Numbered from the stretch's first letter, positions 34,071 through 44,900 are shown. The stretch is 64,000 nucleotides of DNA from Sorghum bicolor (GCF_000003195.3 NC_012879.2:40864338-40928337); one strand, 5' to 3'. Made by a program: numbers and translations. The notes: a model not told the origin generated them from the sequence alone.

Positions 34071-34859
34071 GGCAGCAGTCCGCCAACGGACAGATCCGAG
34101 AAATAAGGTAACTCCCTCCCTTAAATGCGCCACCTAATCGTCCTTTCTCTCCTCACAGGCCGGACGCTCCGAATTCCCCGCCGATACAGTGTCGCAACGT
34201 CACTTACCTCAAAAGGTGCGCCCAACGGGCAGAAAGACGAACCGGCACGGCAGCTTCCTTACCTCGTAAGCCAAGGTATGCGCCCACGATAGTCTCGAGA
34301 GGTCGATGGCTGGCCCGTCGAAAGGGTTCGACAGCCGATCTCGAGCACCAAGAGTCAGGGAACCCCAGCGAGTGGTCGAAAATCGAGGCCCGCCTCGAGG
34401 ACTCGCTGGCGATGTCCAAGGTAGGGTCGAGACAGTCGAGAGGAATCCCCCCGAAGGGAGGCATCGAGCCGCTGGACTCTATCGAATGAGACCGGTATCC
34501 CCGACCACGTCGACCCTGCTTTATGAGGACGCCTCCGGGCTACAGCTGACCCCCTCGAAAGGGGCACAGGTTCTCACTTGGACTACCCGCTAGGAACTCA
34601 ATCTGGGGTGGAAGACGCTCGCTCTATCGAGAGTACGTCGAAATCTCCACGCAAGGCAAAGCCGAACAGAACCTTCCACCATGGGTGTTGACAGCGTTTC
34701 TGCAAATTTGGCAAAATAACCCTCGAAGGAGTTAAATACTCCCTCGAGGGCTCGGGGGCTACCCCCGCGGGGTCGCTCGCGCGCCCCCGTGGAAGCTCGA
34801 CCGTAAAAACGAAAGTCTCCACTCGAGCGCCAGCGCTCGAATGAAGACTCGGGGGCTAC
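34071..34859. other. Region between the aORF promoter and the 3' LTR of copy 2, including the PPT
   Basis: Noncoding. It contains a 12-bp-stem hairpin at 34721-34749 (CCTCGAAGGAGT, loop TAAAT) followed by CTCGGGGGCTAC (34751-34762), then a perfect palindrome TCGAGCGC-CA-GCGCTCGA (34823-34840) followed by CTCGGGGGCTAC (34848-34859), which is the PPT directly at the LTR. Confidence 0.65.
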
Positions 34860-35850
34860 TGTCGAGGGTATCAACGAGGGGTACCCTCACCAATGCGTAT
34901 AACGAGACCATACGTACACACGCACGGCCATCGATGCCCGCAGCCTCGAAGACGGAAATAGCGTCGAGCGAATCGGTCAGGGCTCGAGCGACAACTGCCG
35001 TCGAATACGGAAGCGGGCTCGAGCGAACCGAGAGGCGTCGAGCGCAAGGACACTGTCCGCCGCCTGACGCGCGCACGAGAGCCAGGGCATTTAATGCACC
35101 TGACGCTTCCCCACCTAACACACGGGTCACGGGAGGCTTCTGTCCCATCGTTCTTTTTGCAGCCTTCCCACCGAACGACCCAGGGCGTGTCAGGACGCGG
35201 GAAACAAGGATGGAACGTCTAATCGGGATCCCCTCGAGACACCCAAGGTCAGCGCTCCAGATATCGACACCTCGTACGGCGTCCGACCCTCGACTTCACC
35301 AGGCTCCTTCCTGGAGACGAGTCGGGCGTCGACTGACCACGCCGTAACCGCTCCGCCGGATTTGCCGCCGAGCCATATAAGCGTGCATCCGCCGAACCAA
35401 TCCAAGACGGCGCGCAGAGCAGAATGCAGGGGCACGCGTGATCATCACCAGGCTATTAAGACGGGACGGCTCGAGGGCATGCCGGTACGGAAACCTCGAG
35501 TAGCTCAGCGATCCATGCTGCTATCGACTCCAATTCCTACGCCTATACATGTACCCTAGGCCCTTCCTTGGAACTATAAAAGGAGGGACTCAGGAACAGA
35601 ACAGGAGATCATGACACAAGACCACGCTCATACGTAGTAGAGCTCCACACTTCATACCACGCTTGTATTCGCCCCTGTACAAGCACTTAGGTGCAAGATA
35701 ATACAAACTCTCTCCCCCCCGCTGGACGTAGGGCCTTCTCTTGCCCGAACCAGGATAAATCTCTGTGTCTTCTTGCATCACCATCCGGGAAAGGGAGCAC
35801 GCATACAAATTTACTCGTTGGTGTGACCCCCCGGGGGAAAAACACCGACA
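34860..35850 (+). repeat. Gypsy copy 2 3' LTR (991 bp)
   Basis: TGTCGAGG...ACCGACA with TATA at 35575-35583, followed by the CTCAC duplication. Confidence 0.95.
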
Positions 35851-36571
35851 CTCACCTTTTGTGGTCTTTGATGACAAAGGGGGAGAAAATTTCCCAAAGA
35901 TTTAAGATAGGTGAGTAACATGATAAAAGAAGGGGATCAATTAAAATTTTGAAGCACACAAGTAGGGGGAGCAAGCTCATTAACTTGTATGTTGCGTAGG
36001 GGGAGCAAGCTCATTAACTTGTATGTTGCATTTGAATGTGCATCACATATGTTTGCTTGCATTTGCATTAGCTTTAAAAGCTTTCTCTCCAATGCCTTGC
36101 TTGTGTGGTGTATGCTAGTTATAGTTTGGATTGATGAAATGAAGAACTAGCATGCATAGGTAGTGTAACTAGACCTTTAGTTGTTTCACAAGTGATACTA
36201 GAACCTTGTTTATAATGATTGATCTCACGGGGTGTTCTAGTTTTGTGAATGTCTAGTTACTAATGGTGCTAAGGATGGTATACATTGGCAACTCCGATTG
36301 GTATCACGCTTCAAAGGTCCATTCTTTACACCTTAGCATCATTTGGTAGAAATTGAATCCTATATTTCCTATTCAAGCATATGTGCAAGCTTTCAAATCC
36401 AAACTCTTAGCACATATGTAGGGGGAGCAATTGCTACCAATTTGGGTTTATGAAACTTGTCCATAACCTTTGCACATGGTAAAATGTTTGGGCAAGCAAC
36501 ATGAATCCAAGAAAATTTTATTGAAAATCTTTGTAAAAAGGGTTGTCATCAATTACCAAAAAGGGGGAGAT
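35851..36571 (+). other. Copia 3' untranslated region, part 2, with repeated PPT-like tracts and the PPT
   Basis: It resumes with the CTCAC duplication. A 34-bp unit containing TAGGGGGAGCAAGC is tandemly doubled (35962-35995, 35996-36029). A third TAGGGGGAGC lies at 36419-36428, and AAAAAGGGGGAGAT just before 36572 is the likely PPT. No ORF. Confidence 0.8.
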
Positions 36572-38501
36572 TGAAAGCTCTAGTTTGGTTTTGGATAATT
36601 GATGAAACCCTAGTACTAACCTCTATACTAAGTGTGTGTAGACTTAATGAGGTTGGTACATGCCAAGTGATGGAGCAAGTGATGATCATGGTGATGAAGG
36701 TGTTAACCACAAGATGATCAAGTGCTCAACTTGGAAAAGAAGAAAGAGAAAAACAAAACCCTATGGAGATCAAGGCAAAGGTATTGCTTAGGGTTTTGGT
36801 TTTGGTGATCAAGACACCATAGAGGGTGTGATCACATTTAGGATAGATAGCCGTACTATAAAGAGGGGAATTCTTTGGCTAAGTGGTTATCAAGTGCCAC
36901 TAGGTGTCATTGTTCATGTGCATGCATTTAGAACCTAGTGAGCTAACTTAACTCCTTCGAAGAAAATGATTGTGAAAATGCTAACACACGTGCACTTGTT
37001 GGTACACACTTTGTGGTGTTGGCACACTTTGAGAAGGTGGTGGAGTTTGAAGGGTAGAGAGAGGATGGGTTCCTCTCTCCCTCCCGCCGAGCTTGCGAGG
37101 CAGGATTCGGCGCTTTTCGAGAAAATGAAGTGCATATTTTCTATTGTGCCGGTGGGTAATTTGGAGAAGTCGCGGGAGTGTTTCTCGCTGAGAAAACACT
37201 CACCGGACGCTGGCTTCTGGAGCACCGGACGCTGCGTCTGAGCGTCCGGTGCAGACAGTGCCTGGCCCAGTTAGGGTAAGGCACCAGACGATAGGCACCG
37301 GACGCTGGCTTGAGCGTCCGGTGGTGCGCGTCCGGTGTGCGGGCGTTTTGCGACCCTCTCTGCGCATGGGTCCGGTGAGCACCGGACGCTAAGGGTGCAT
37401 CCGGTGGCTTGCGTCCGGTGACCCTGCAGTTTGCGGAGCTCTCTGCGCATGAGTCCGGTGTGCACCGGACGCGTCCGGTGGTAACTTGCTCAGCTTCCGG
37501 TGCTCTGTAGGTTACCGTTAGACTCTGACACGCGGCTGACGTTTGAGCACCGGACGCTGGTGTTGAGCGTCCGGTGCCCCTTTAAGAGCGTCTGGTGACC
37601 CCGAGTTTTGCCCAGTGAAAGAGCCAACGGCTCTATTTGTTTCAGGGGCTATATATACGTGTTTGGCAGGCTTAGGGCACACTCTCTTGGCATTCTAGCA
37701 TACTTGACATCCTTGTGAGCCTAAGCAAACACCTCCCACTCATCTCCTTCATAGATTATACATCTTTGTGAGATTGGGAGTGATTCCAAGTGCATTTGCT
37801 TGAGTTATTGCATCTAGTGGCACTTGGGGATCGTTCTAGCTGCGGTTTTCTTGTTACTCTTGGTGGTTGCCGCCACCTAGATGGCTTGGAGCAGCAGAGG
37901 AGGATTGGCACGAGTTGGTGATTGTTCGTGGCCATCTCCCGAAGATTGTGAGGGGTCTTGTACCTTCTCCGGCGGAGAGCCGAAAGGTAACTCTAGTGGA
38001 TTGCTTGTGTCATTGAGCTACCTCACTTGTGGGTAGGTTCTTGTGGTGTCCTAGTGAGGACGAGGTTCGTGCAACACCTCTTAGCCACCGAACCACCAAG
38101 TGTTGGTCGACACAACGGGGACGTAGCGTGCCGGCAAACACGTGAACCTCGAGAGAAAAATCGGTGTCTCAATTGTGTTTGATTGGCATTCTCCCGGTGC
38201 TTGATTGTTTATATTGGTGATTAGTTCATCCCCTACACGGCGGTATAAATATCTCATCCTATTCTTACTTACCGCAAACTAGTGTAATTAGTTTAGTTGC
38301 TTTCTTTGCCTTGTGTAGCTTAGTTCTTGTGTGGTTAGTGTTCTTAGCAACTAGAATTGTTGGGTAGGTGGCTTGCAAACACCCCTTTGGAGCTAGAGCA
38401 AAAAGCTTTGCTTTGTTATTTACTAACCTCTTGCTCTAGTGAGTTTGTAGAATTTTTAAATAGGCTATTCACCCCCCCTCTAGCCATATTAGGACCTTTC
38501 A
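36572..38501 (+). repeat. Copia 3' LTR (1930 bp)
   Basis: It matches the 5' LTR; TATA at 37650-37657 and CCGGAC array 37201-37598. It is followed by the GTCTT target duplication (38502-38506). Confidence 0.95.
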
Positions 38502-38645
38502 GTCTTTCCTCCAGCAGCTGCTGCCTGATCGAGGTGATCATGTATCGCCCAAGTCCTAGGCGTCGGAGGCCTCACACCTGGGTGAAATCCGGTAACTTAG
38601 CCGCTTGCTGCTGCGCTCCAACGTCACGTGGGAGGACCATTAGTC
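38502..38645 (-). mobile_element. 5' gag remnant of gypsy copy 1, beyond the copia
   Basis: It continues the sequence interrupted at 13934: the minus strand of copy 2 (about 23300-23170) aligns here (TCCTCCAGCAGC..., GTGGGAGGACCATT). Homology stops near 38645, about 490 bp short of where gag would start and with no LTR, so copy 1 is truncated at this end too. Confidence 0.8.
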
Positions 38646-39278
38646 GTTAATCGTATCCATATCTGAATATTCAAATCGCATATTTATGATGTTAATATCC
38701 AATCATATCATATACATCATGATTGACACTATCCGTATTTGAATATGAATCTAGAAAGAAATATGAAAATAAATATAATATTAGTGATATTTGTCTATAT
38801 CCGATCTGTTTTCATTCATAATAGTAGCCAACAACGACGGTACAGCGGTACGAGCCTCTTCGTCGGTCCGAAACGTCATGGCTAAAAATATTATTCGTTG
38901 ATTTATTATGAGAGAAAAACATTGCTGGTTATTATAAAAAAATACAATTTATAAGATAAGCGAACTGTAGGCACAGCCCGATAAGGCACGGTGGCTTATC
39001 GAGGCATGGCCCGGCGGCACGATAGCTCATACGGGCCCATGCCCTATCGGGCTCTGCCTAGCACAGGCCCCATGCCATGTCGGGCCAGGTTGGCCCGTTG
39101 CTCCTGGTTGGCTTTCACGCTAGCTTTGGGTTGCGATCTGGGAGCAGGCGAGGCAGGCTAATGCGGACTCTTCTATTTTGTTGTCAAGACGTCTAGTTTG
39201 CCCCGGATGCGAACTCGCTGTTGCCAGGGGAGGTTGAACGCGGCATGGGCGCAGAGAAAAATTAGAATTTTGGCAAAG
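38646..39278. other. Decayed DNA-transposon-like sequence
   Basis: An AT-rich part with ATATCCG..TTTTCATTC phrases, then a block with repeated GGCCCG/CGGGCC words (38960-39090). Both are reminiscent of hAT-type subterminal regions in grasses. No termini or ORF can be defined. Confidence 0.3.
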
Positions 39279-39281
39279 TGA

Positions 39282-39498
39282 GGTCTTGTTTAGTTCGTGA
39301 AAAATTTTGGGTTTTGCTACTGTAGCACTTTCAGCTTTATTTGATAATTATTATTTAATTATAGACTTACTAGGCTTAAGAGATTTGTTTTGCAAATTAC
39401 AGGTGAACTATACTAGTTTATATTTAATGCTTTATGCATGTGCCGCAAGATTCGATGTGACGAGGAATTTTCAAAAATTTTGGAAACTAAACAAGGCC
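39282..39498. mobile_element. Tourist-like MITE (about 217 bp)
   Basis: Ends GGTCTTGTTTAGTTC and, inverted, GGCCTTGTTTAGTTTCC. Flanks TGA (39279-39281) and TAA (39499-39501) look like a decayed 3-bp TTA-type duplication. The interior has CTACTGTAGCACTTTC and GATTCGATGTGACG, familiar from a very abundant sorghum MITE. Superfamily assignment to PIF/Harbinger is tentative. Confidence 0.75.
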
Positions 39499-39501
39499 TA
39501 A

Positions 39502-41998
39502 ACTTCAATTTTGTCCCGAGGAAATAATATAGCATATGGATATTCGGATGCAAACATCACTTAACTTCTAATAGTTTTATATAGTAATATAAACATGCTT
39601 CACCACCGCACTCTGAAAGTCTGAAAGCTTCAGTAATGGTAAGACATGGTGTATCAATGGCCGATTCACTTTTACGATAAACTGGATGTGGCTTATCTGG
39701 GGAATGATAGGTCAGATTACTGGGGACAGTAGGCCTGCAATCTCAGTGCAGGACAACATTCGATGGTCACCTCAAGTTCGGATCATGGTGCGGGCCCCGC
39801 TCCAAAAGTCGGCACGACGCAGCAGTATAATACTGGAGTGCGCCTACCGGTGTGGCGCTCGCAATGCTGCTTGCCTGCTGCTACTTGGCCGGCTCCGGCA
39901 CCGGCTGGCCCCCCCTCGAGGTCTCCACTCTCGTTCATTGTGCTCGCCCGGGTTGGACGCAGAGCCGGAACACGGAACAGGGCTGCTGGCCTCGGCTCCG
40001 CTCCGCTCGGCGCTCGGTCGCACCAGACGCATGATGATATTTGACGGCGATGATGGCTTCCACGGCGGACCGACAGGTGCACGCCGACGAGGTGGAGTGT
40101 GTGCCCTGGGAGCGGGCCCCGGCCACGGGCGCTCGCTCGAGCGTCTGCCTGAAGCCGAGCTGGGATTGCGGTTACGAGGGCGCTACTGCCATGCCATGAT
40201 GGCCTCTGCGCCTGGCCGCTCCCTTGTACGTCGACACCATGACAAGCCTCCGGTGCTTCCCATGATTTTATCGTCGCACGGGCTCGGATTAGCCTCCATC
40301 CACCAATCGGGCGCCTCCAATCCAATGACGACCTGATGACGCCACTGCCATACGCAGTAATCGTTGTGCCGTATTTTACAGTGTTTTGTGTCGTACTGTC
40401 GTTGGTCGCAGCAATAAACAAGAAGAAACCAACATAGACGACATAGTGCTAACCTCAGTTACCTCCATTAATTTTCTTGGACGTGTTTTGTCTAGACGCG
40501 TCTGTAAGCTCATATTGCAGAAGTGTTTTTTTGTGTCACTAGAAGAGGGTGTTAGCTATTTGCTTTTCTTTTACATAGTGTAATTAAACTATTGTAACTT
40601 TGACTGTGGTTATACGAAATTATATCAACACTTACAAAAATTGTATGATATTGATGATCTGTAAAAGGTCGCATAGGTCAGATCTGTTTAGAAAAAGATA
40701 CATCCAATAATACTTTTTAATAACATAAATATTAGTAATGTAGTTTGTTTAAAATTGATCAAAACAAAAAATGGTTTTGACTTAATATTATAAATAGAAT
40801 TGCATTATTTCGAGGACAAAGGAGTACACTGTAATAAAAAAATAGAAATGAGAAAATAGTTTCTTTAGACAGAAAGCATGTCTATATGAGAAATTGAGAA
40901 CCAAATATGAAGAGATTAGGACTGCCCCGAGGGAGTAGCAGTAAAGAGTTCGGCAGATTTAAAATTCCTCAAGTGTCTGTTCAAAAATGGACCGGCAGTG
41001 TTTCTCTTGTCCGGAGTTAGTAGGGAGAAGTAGGAGTATTTTAAACAGAGCGCGTATCGTACAAAATCTCTCGAACAAGGTACTAATCCCATGAAAGATG
41101 AACACGACGGGAATTGCAATGTCATGGACCTGGAAACCTGCAAATTGCAGCAGGGGAAGGAGCAGACAGCACGTGGAGTACAATTCGGAGGAGCAATCTC
41201 GCATGTCCGGTGGTCCACTGCCAGCAGCAGCAGCAGCCGCCGCCGCCTAGCTCGGTTCAACTCCAGCAGCATGATGGCTGCCCCCGGACGCCGCCCTGCC
41301 CCTGCTGCGTCTGCGCGGCCCTACCGCCCAGCGTCCATAGGCGCGCATCGATGGCCCCAGGGGCACGCGCGCAGCGCCGCGGCGGGGCCCGGCACCAAAC
41401 ACGGCATCCCTCCGCCGCACGATGCTGATCCGACGCCGCCCCCCACCACGCGCGCCGCATAATGCCCTCTCCCCTCACGGCAGCGTGCGTGCCGCCGCTG
41501 GTTGCTTGCTAGCTCGTCTGCCTGCTTCGTGCTCGGGAAGTTGGGATGGATTGCTCTGCCACGATGCCCACCTCCATTGACCCGATTCCCTTCCTATCGA
41601 CGGTGCCCGCAACGAGTCCCTTCTCTCTGACGCGTGGGGCTCTCGTGCCCGGGACCCGCGAATCATCGGTTACAGAGGTGGGCTAGATGGTTTGGGCGGG
41701 GCCTCGGCGCTTGGGGGAGGAGCACGGTGGGAAGCGGCACGCGCACCCACAGCACCCATCGAGTGCGCACGCCACCTCATTAATTCGGCTCCCGCTTCGC
41801 GCCCCATCCATCCGTTGGCGATATCACTGCGCTCGGCACTGCTGCTCGCTTCGCCGCTCCACCTTCTCCTCTCCCCCTCTCTCTGTATCACGCTCAAAAG
41901 AAGTGCCGCGAAAGGAAACGAGGGTGAGGAGGGAAGGGACCAATCGGAGCACGAGCATCCAATCCAATCCGGTCCACCGCCTGCTTGCTGTTCATCCG
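39502..41998. other. Upstream intergenic region of the bHLH gene
   Basis: A GC-rich patch (39780-40330) with no convincing exon, an AT-rich patch (40540-40860) that may include a Stowaway-type MITE remnant, and a GC-rich promoter-proximal zone with a short CAG/CCG repeat (41219-41250). Open frames here overlap on several strands and have no recognisable domain. Confidence 0.5.
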
Positions 41999-41999
41999 T

Positions 42000-42008
42000 T
42001 ATATAAAA
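42000..42008 (+). promoter_or_regulatory. TATA box of the SAC51-like bHLH gene
   Basis: TATATAAAA, followed about 25-30 bp later by a CT-rich stretch (CCCTCCTTTGCC, CCCTTCCTGTCC) suiting a plant transcription start near 42030. Confidence 0.65.
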
Positions 42009-42155
42009 CCTTGTGCCCCTCCTTTGCCGGCTCAGTCCATCCCTTCCTGTCCAGTCCGTTCCATTGCTCAGCCTCCGCCGCTGTGTCAGTGATTTCATTT
42101 TCAGAAAGAAAGCCTTGATTGGTATAGGCGGAGGCGAAGGAAGCAGACGGGCCGG

Positions 42156-42212
42156 ATGCCGTGGGTGGTGACCATCGTGCGGCTGGCGGTGTTCTTCCGC
42201 GTCATCCTGTGA
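42156..42212 (+). promoter_or_regulatory. Short upstream ORF 1 in the bHLH leader (18 codons)
   Basis: ATG CCG TGG ... CTG TGA, encoding MPWVVTIVRLAVFFRVIL. It is the first ATG after the predicted start site, so scanning ribosomes would meet it first. Conservation cannot be judged here. Confidence 0.4.
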
Positions 42213-42279
42213 CCTCGCGATCGCGCGGTTGACGCCTGCTTGGCAACCCCGGCGATACCACCGGTTGCTGAGGAGGGGC

Positions 42280-43339
42280 ATGTGTTTTGGGCTCAACCGG
42301 AGGAGGCTTGACGCCGTCCTTATTATGACAAGTGGCGCAGTCGCGTGCTACTGCAGATTGATGCGAGTTTGCCAGGTCAGCGCCCTGACGACAACAACAC
42401 ATCAACAATTCAGGTTTCCTTCCGTTACATTGTTCAATTTTCAAATGTTCTTGGCATTGCCTGCTGTAAGCATCGGATCGTCGTCTGTTCATGTGTGGAT
42501 GAGCAACTTGGTCCTTGTGGTGCTGTCCGTTAAGACTTACGACTAGTTAAACGGGAAAGCGATCGGGGTCCACTACGTGGGCGGCCCTCGACGTTAACCA
42601 TGAAGGCTAGGACAGCGTGTTGACGGGAATGCTTTGCGTAGTCAAAAGATGGCGTTTTCAATTTTGAAGAAACTCGTCAACCTTTTGATACTATTTGTAT
42701 TTGCCAAAAGTTGGACAGTAAGCAAATAACTTAAGGTTTGTAGGCTGTAGTCTTGTCTTTGCAATGGTTTTGGAAACAGAGTTTTGTTGACAGTTGTGCC
42801 AACAATATGAAGAAGATCTAAATTCGTTTCGTTTTGAAAAATAAAAATAGTGGTTGAGTAGTAACCATTTCATCTTGATTCAGCTTAGCTCCCATTTCTG
42901 AATGCGTTATCATAGCTCTTCTGTTTCTTTAGTTATATTATATATGTCCTTGCATAATACTCTGTTCTTCCTCTGCTCTGCTACATTCTGGCACTTCTTA
43001 TTGACTGTGACTGCCTATGATGTGTCACCAACATAGCTAGCAAAACTGAGCATACATTGTAACCAACCTTAACAGGTTAATGCTTGCTTTAGGTTTCGCT
43101 ATAATATCTCCTTGCACATAGCTAAACAACTTGCCAAATTGATCTAGCCTCTTTGTTTTCTGGTCTCACCGCGCAAGCAGATCCTTCTGTATGTTTGCCG
43201 CATCAAAGTGTATTTCATCTGAATTGTTTTTTTTGTAACCAATAACTTTCTTATTTAGGAGTAACATTCTAATTTGTTTTCCATTGATCACATCTTGCAG
43301 GCCGAATACTTTCGCCAGCTTCTGAAGCCCGTGACGTAG
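42280..43339 (+). promoter_or_regulatory. Spliced upstream ORF 2 in the bHLH leader (44 codons)
   Basis: ATG at 42280 (MCFGLNRRRLDAVL...) runs 32 codons to CAG|GTCAGC. With the leader intron removed it continues in phase 0 at 43301 as AEYFRQLLKPVT and stops at TAG 43337-43339, well before the main ORF. SAC51-family genes are known to carry a conserved-peptide uORF that represses the main ORF and is relieved by thermospermine. This is the best candidate by position and by its clean reading across the splice, though I could not check its conservation. Confidence 0.55.
42376..43300 (+). other. Leader intron of the bHLH gene
   Basis: Donor CAG|GTCAGC and acceptor CATCTTGCAG|GCC, 925 bp, AT-rich with a T-rich 3' part. 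It lies between the uORFs and the main ORF. Confidence 0.6.
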
Positions 43340-43661
43340 ATTCTGCCATCACTACCCACCCCACCACCCTCCTTCCAAACAACCTCAAACTCAAACCAAA
43401 CTAACCGAAAACAATTTTGTATTCAACCACAAAAATAGCCCAGCTTCCGTCTTCAGTTCACAACAACCTCTCAAATTTGTTGATTTCTTTCCAACCAAAA
43501 GCGAAAAAGTTCCTCGATTTCCCACACACAGGCCAGAAATCCAGCAACACTGCACGAGTGCCCGATGGCAGGGAGATCCTGGGTACGGCTTCGGTAGCTA
43601 CGGCTACGGCTACGGCTACGGCTATGGCACCGGCGCCGGCGCCGGCGGCTACGACTACGAC

Positions 43662-44363
43662 ATGGCCGGCTACGGTGGCGGAGGCGCCTACTACTCGGCG
43701 AACGACCGGTACCCTGCCGCGCCGGCTGCCTATGAGGACCCGCTCGCTGGTCGGAGGCAGGACGACTTCCCCGCTCCGCTCACGGGGCTGGAGTTTCAGC
43801 CGTCGGACACCTGCCCCAAGAACTACGTCATCTTCGACCAGACGTACGACCGGAGCCGGGTCATGTTCCACCCCTCGCTGGCCAACAACTTCGGCTCCTC
43901 TGCTGGCGGATACGACTACGATCGCCATTGCTACGGTTACGAGCAGAATTACGCCGGTAAGAGCGCCTACTACGGCTGCGGCGACGATGGCGGCGGGGCC
44001 TCCATCCGGCAGAAAGAGGACACCGACGAGATCGACGCGCTCATGAGCACGGAGGACGGTGAGGACGAGGACGACGTGCTGAGCACGGGCCGAACTCCTG
44101 GGTGCCGTGCCGGTGGCTCCCCGGATTCTACATGCTCGTCCGGGTACGCCGCCACTGGCGGTGGCGGTGCGAAGCACGAGATGGGCGGCTGTGGCGGCGA
44201 AAAGAAGAAGGAACGGATGAAAAAGATGGTGCGGACGCTCAAGGGGATCATCCCTGGTGGCGACCGGATGGACACGCCAGCCGTCCTCGATGAGGCCGTG
44301 AGGTACCTCAAGTCTCTCAAGGTGGAGGTCAAGAAGCTCGGTGCGCGCGGGTCAAGCAGCTAG
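43662..44363 (+). CDS. SACL: SAC51-like (SACL/bHLH143-type) atypical bHLH transcription factor
   Basis: A 233-residue frame ending TAG 44361-44363. A Gly/Tyr-rich N-terminus is followed by KNYVIFDQTYDRSRVMFHP, the acidic DEIDALMSTEDGEDEDD, STGRTPG, and a C-terminal helix-loop-helix (KKERMKKMVRTLKGIIPGGD, LDEAVRYLKSLKVEVKKLG). These blocks, in this order, are characteristic of SAC51/bHLH143-type proteins, nuclear regulators tied to thermospermine and xylem development. The basic region lacks the usual E-box-contacting residues, as in the family. The start is uncertain: the frame is open upstream to 43335 without an ATG, and the ATG at 43565 is out of frame, apparently because of one extra G at 43581-43583. 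With that ATG the protein would gain about 32 Tyr/Gly-rich residues. Confidence 0.85.
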   Translation: MAGYGGGGAYYSANDRYPAAPAAYEDPLAGRRQDDFPAPLTGLEFQPSDTCPKNYVIFDQTYDRSRVMFHPSLANNFGSSAGGYDYDRHCYGYEQNYAGKSAYYGCGDDGGGASIRQKEDTDEIDALMSTEDGEDEDDVLSTGRTPGCRAGGSPDSTCSSGYAATGGGGAKHEMGGCGGEKKKERMKKMVRTLKGIIPGGDRMDTPAVLDEAVRYLKSLKVEVKKLGARGSSS

Positions 44364-44900
44364 CTAAGCTGGCATCAGTATGCGGCAGCGACCATAATGG
44401 CAGTCGAAATCTCTCTCTACCTGTCTCAGCATCAGCAGATATACGATGATCCGGGGAACAATACACTGCGGTGATGATGACAACGACAGTTTCTCATCAG
44501 ATGCCACGTCCACACCAGTTGGTGCGTGCTCTGTTTGCAGACAGGATCAGAACATGGCTTCGGAGAGAGCTCAGTTGCAGCGCGCTTTATTTTACCGGCA
44601 TCTTGTGGTGGCTCCACCTCTAGCCTCTAGAGTTCGTGCGTGCATGGCTTGTTACTTTACTTCGTTGCTAGATAGAAGTTGCTGCCTTTTCCTCTTTCGT
44701 ATCTCTTGATACCTAGTGGCTGGTGTTGTAACTATCACGCTGATGATATACACCGTGGTTTTTTGCTATCTTGGGCACTGCACCTTGGAGCCATCTTCTT
44801 GATTCTTTTTAATTTGGTGCCTGTTCTCGGATGGAGCATTATTAAAAGATACGGAGTATAAGTTTCAGAATGTTGCATAATTTTAAGTTTCCGTTACCAA
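44364..44900 (+). other. 3' untranslated and downstream region of the bHLH gene
   Basis: No further coding. Several T-rich and AATAAA-like stretches (e.g. TTATTAAAAGATA near 44840) could serve polyadenylation, but no single site can be fixed. Confidence 0.5.

Larger units (their letters stand above)
21640..35850 (+). mobile_element. Complete Tat-clade Ty3-gypsy element, copy 2 (14.2 kb)
   Basis: LTRs 21640-22629 and 34860-35850, flanked by a perfect 5-bp duplication CTCAC (21635-21639 and 35851-35855). Order: 5' LTR, PBS, gag, protease, RT, RNase H, integrase, convergent spacer, antisense six-exon gene, PPT, 3' LTR. By eye the LTRs differ at about a dozen sites (roughly 1.3%), so it is young and younger than its copia host. 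It still carries a gag deletion, premature stops and a frameshift, so it may have been copied from an already damaged parent or moved in trans. Confidence 0.95.
13935..38501 (+). mobile_element. Complete SIRE/Maximus-type Ty1-copia element, with gypsy copy 2 inserted in it
   Basis: LTRs at 13935-15843 and 36572-38501 are flanked by a perfect 5-bp target duplication GTCTT (13930-13934 and 38502-38506). The element has a PBS, gag and pol in copia order (protease, integrase, RT, RNase H) and a PPT. Without the inserted 14.2-kb gypsy element it is about 10.4 kb. By hand the LTRs differ at roughly 1.5-2% of sites plus one ~20-bp indel in the CCGGAC repeat array, suggesting insertion within about the last million years on the usual grass clock. 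Confidence 0.93.

Noticed and set aside
39686..40336. 216-codon open frame on the plus strand
   Set aside because: GC-rich sequence with equally long frames on the other strand, no domain and no splice or start context.
40540..40860. Stowaway MITE
   Set aside because: Only one end resembles the family terminus; the other end and a TA duplication were not found.
41687..42296. Open frames just upstream of the bHLH gene on both strands
   Set aside because: They overlap the promoter, TATA box and leader; composition suits a GC-rich promoter.
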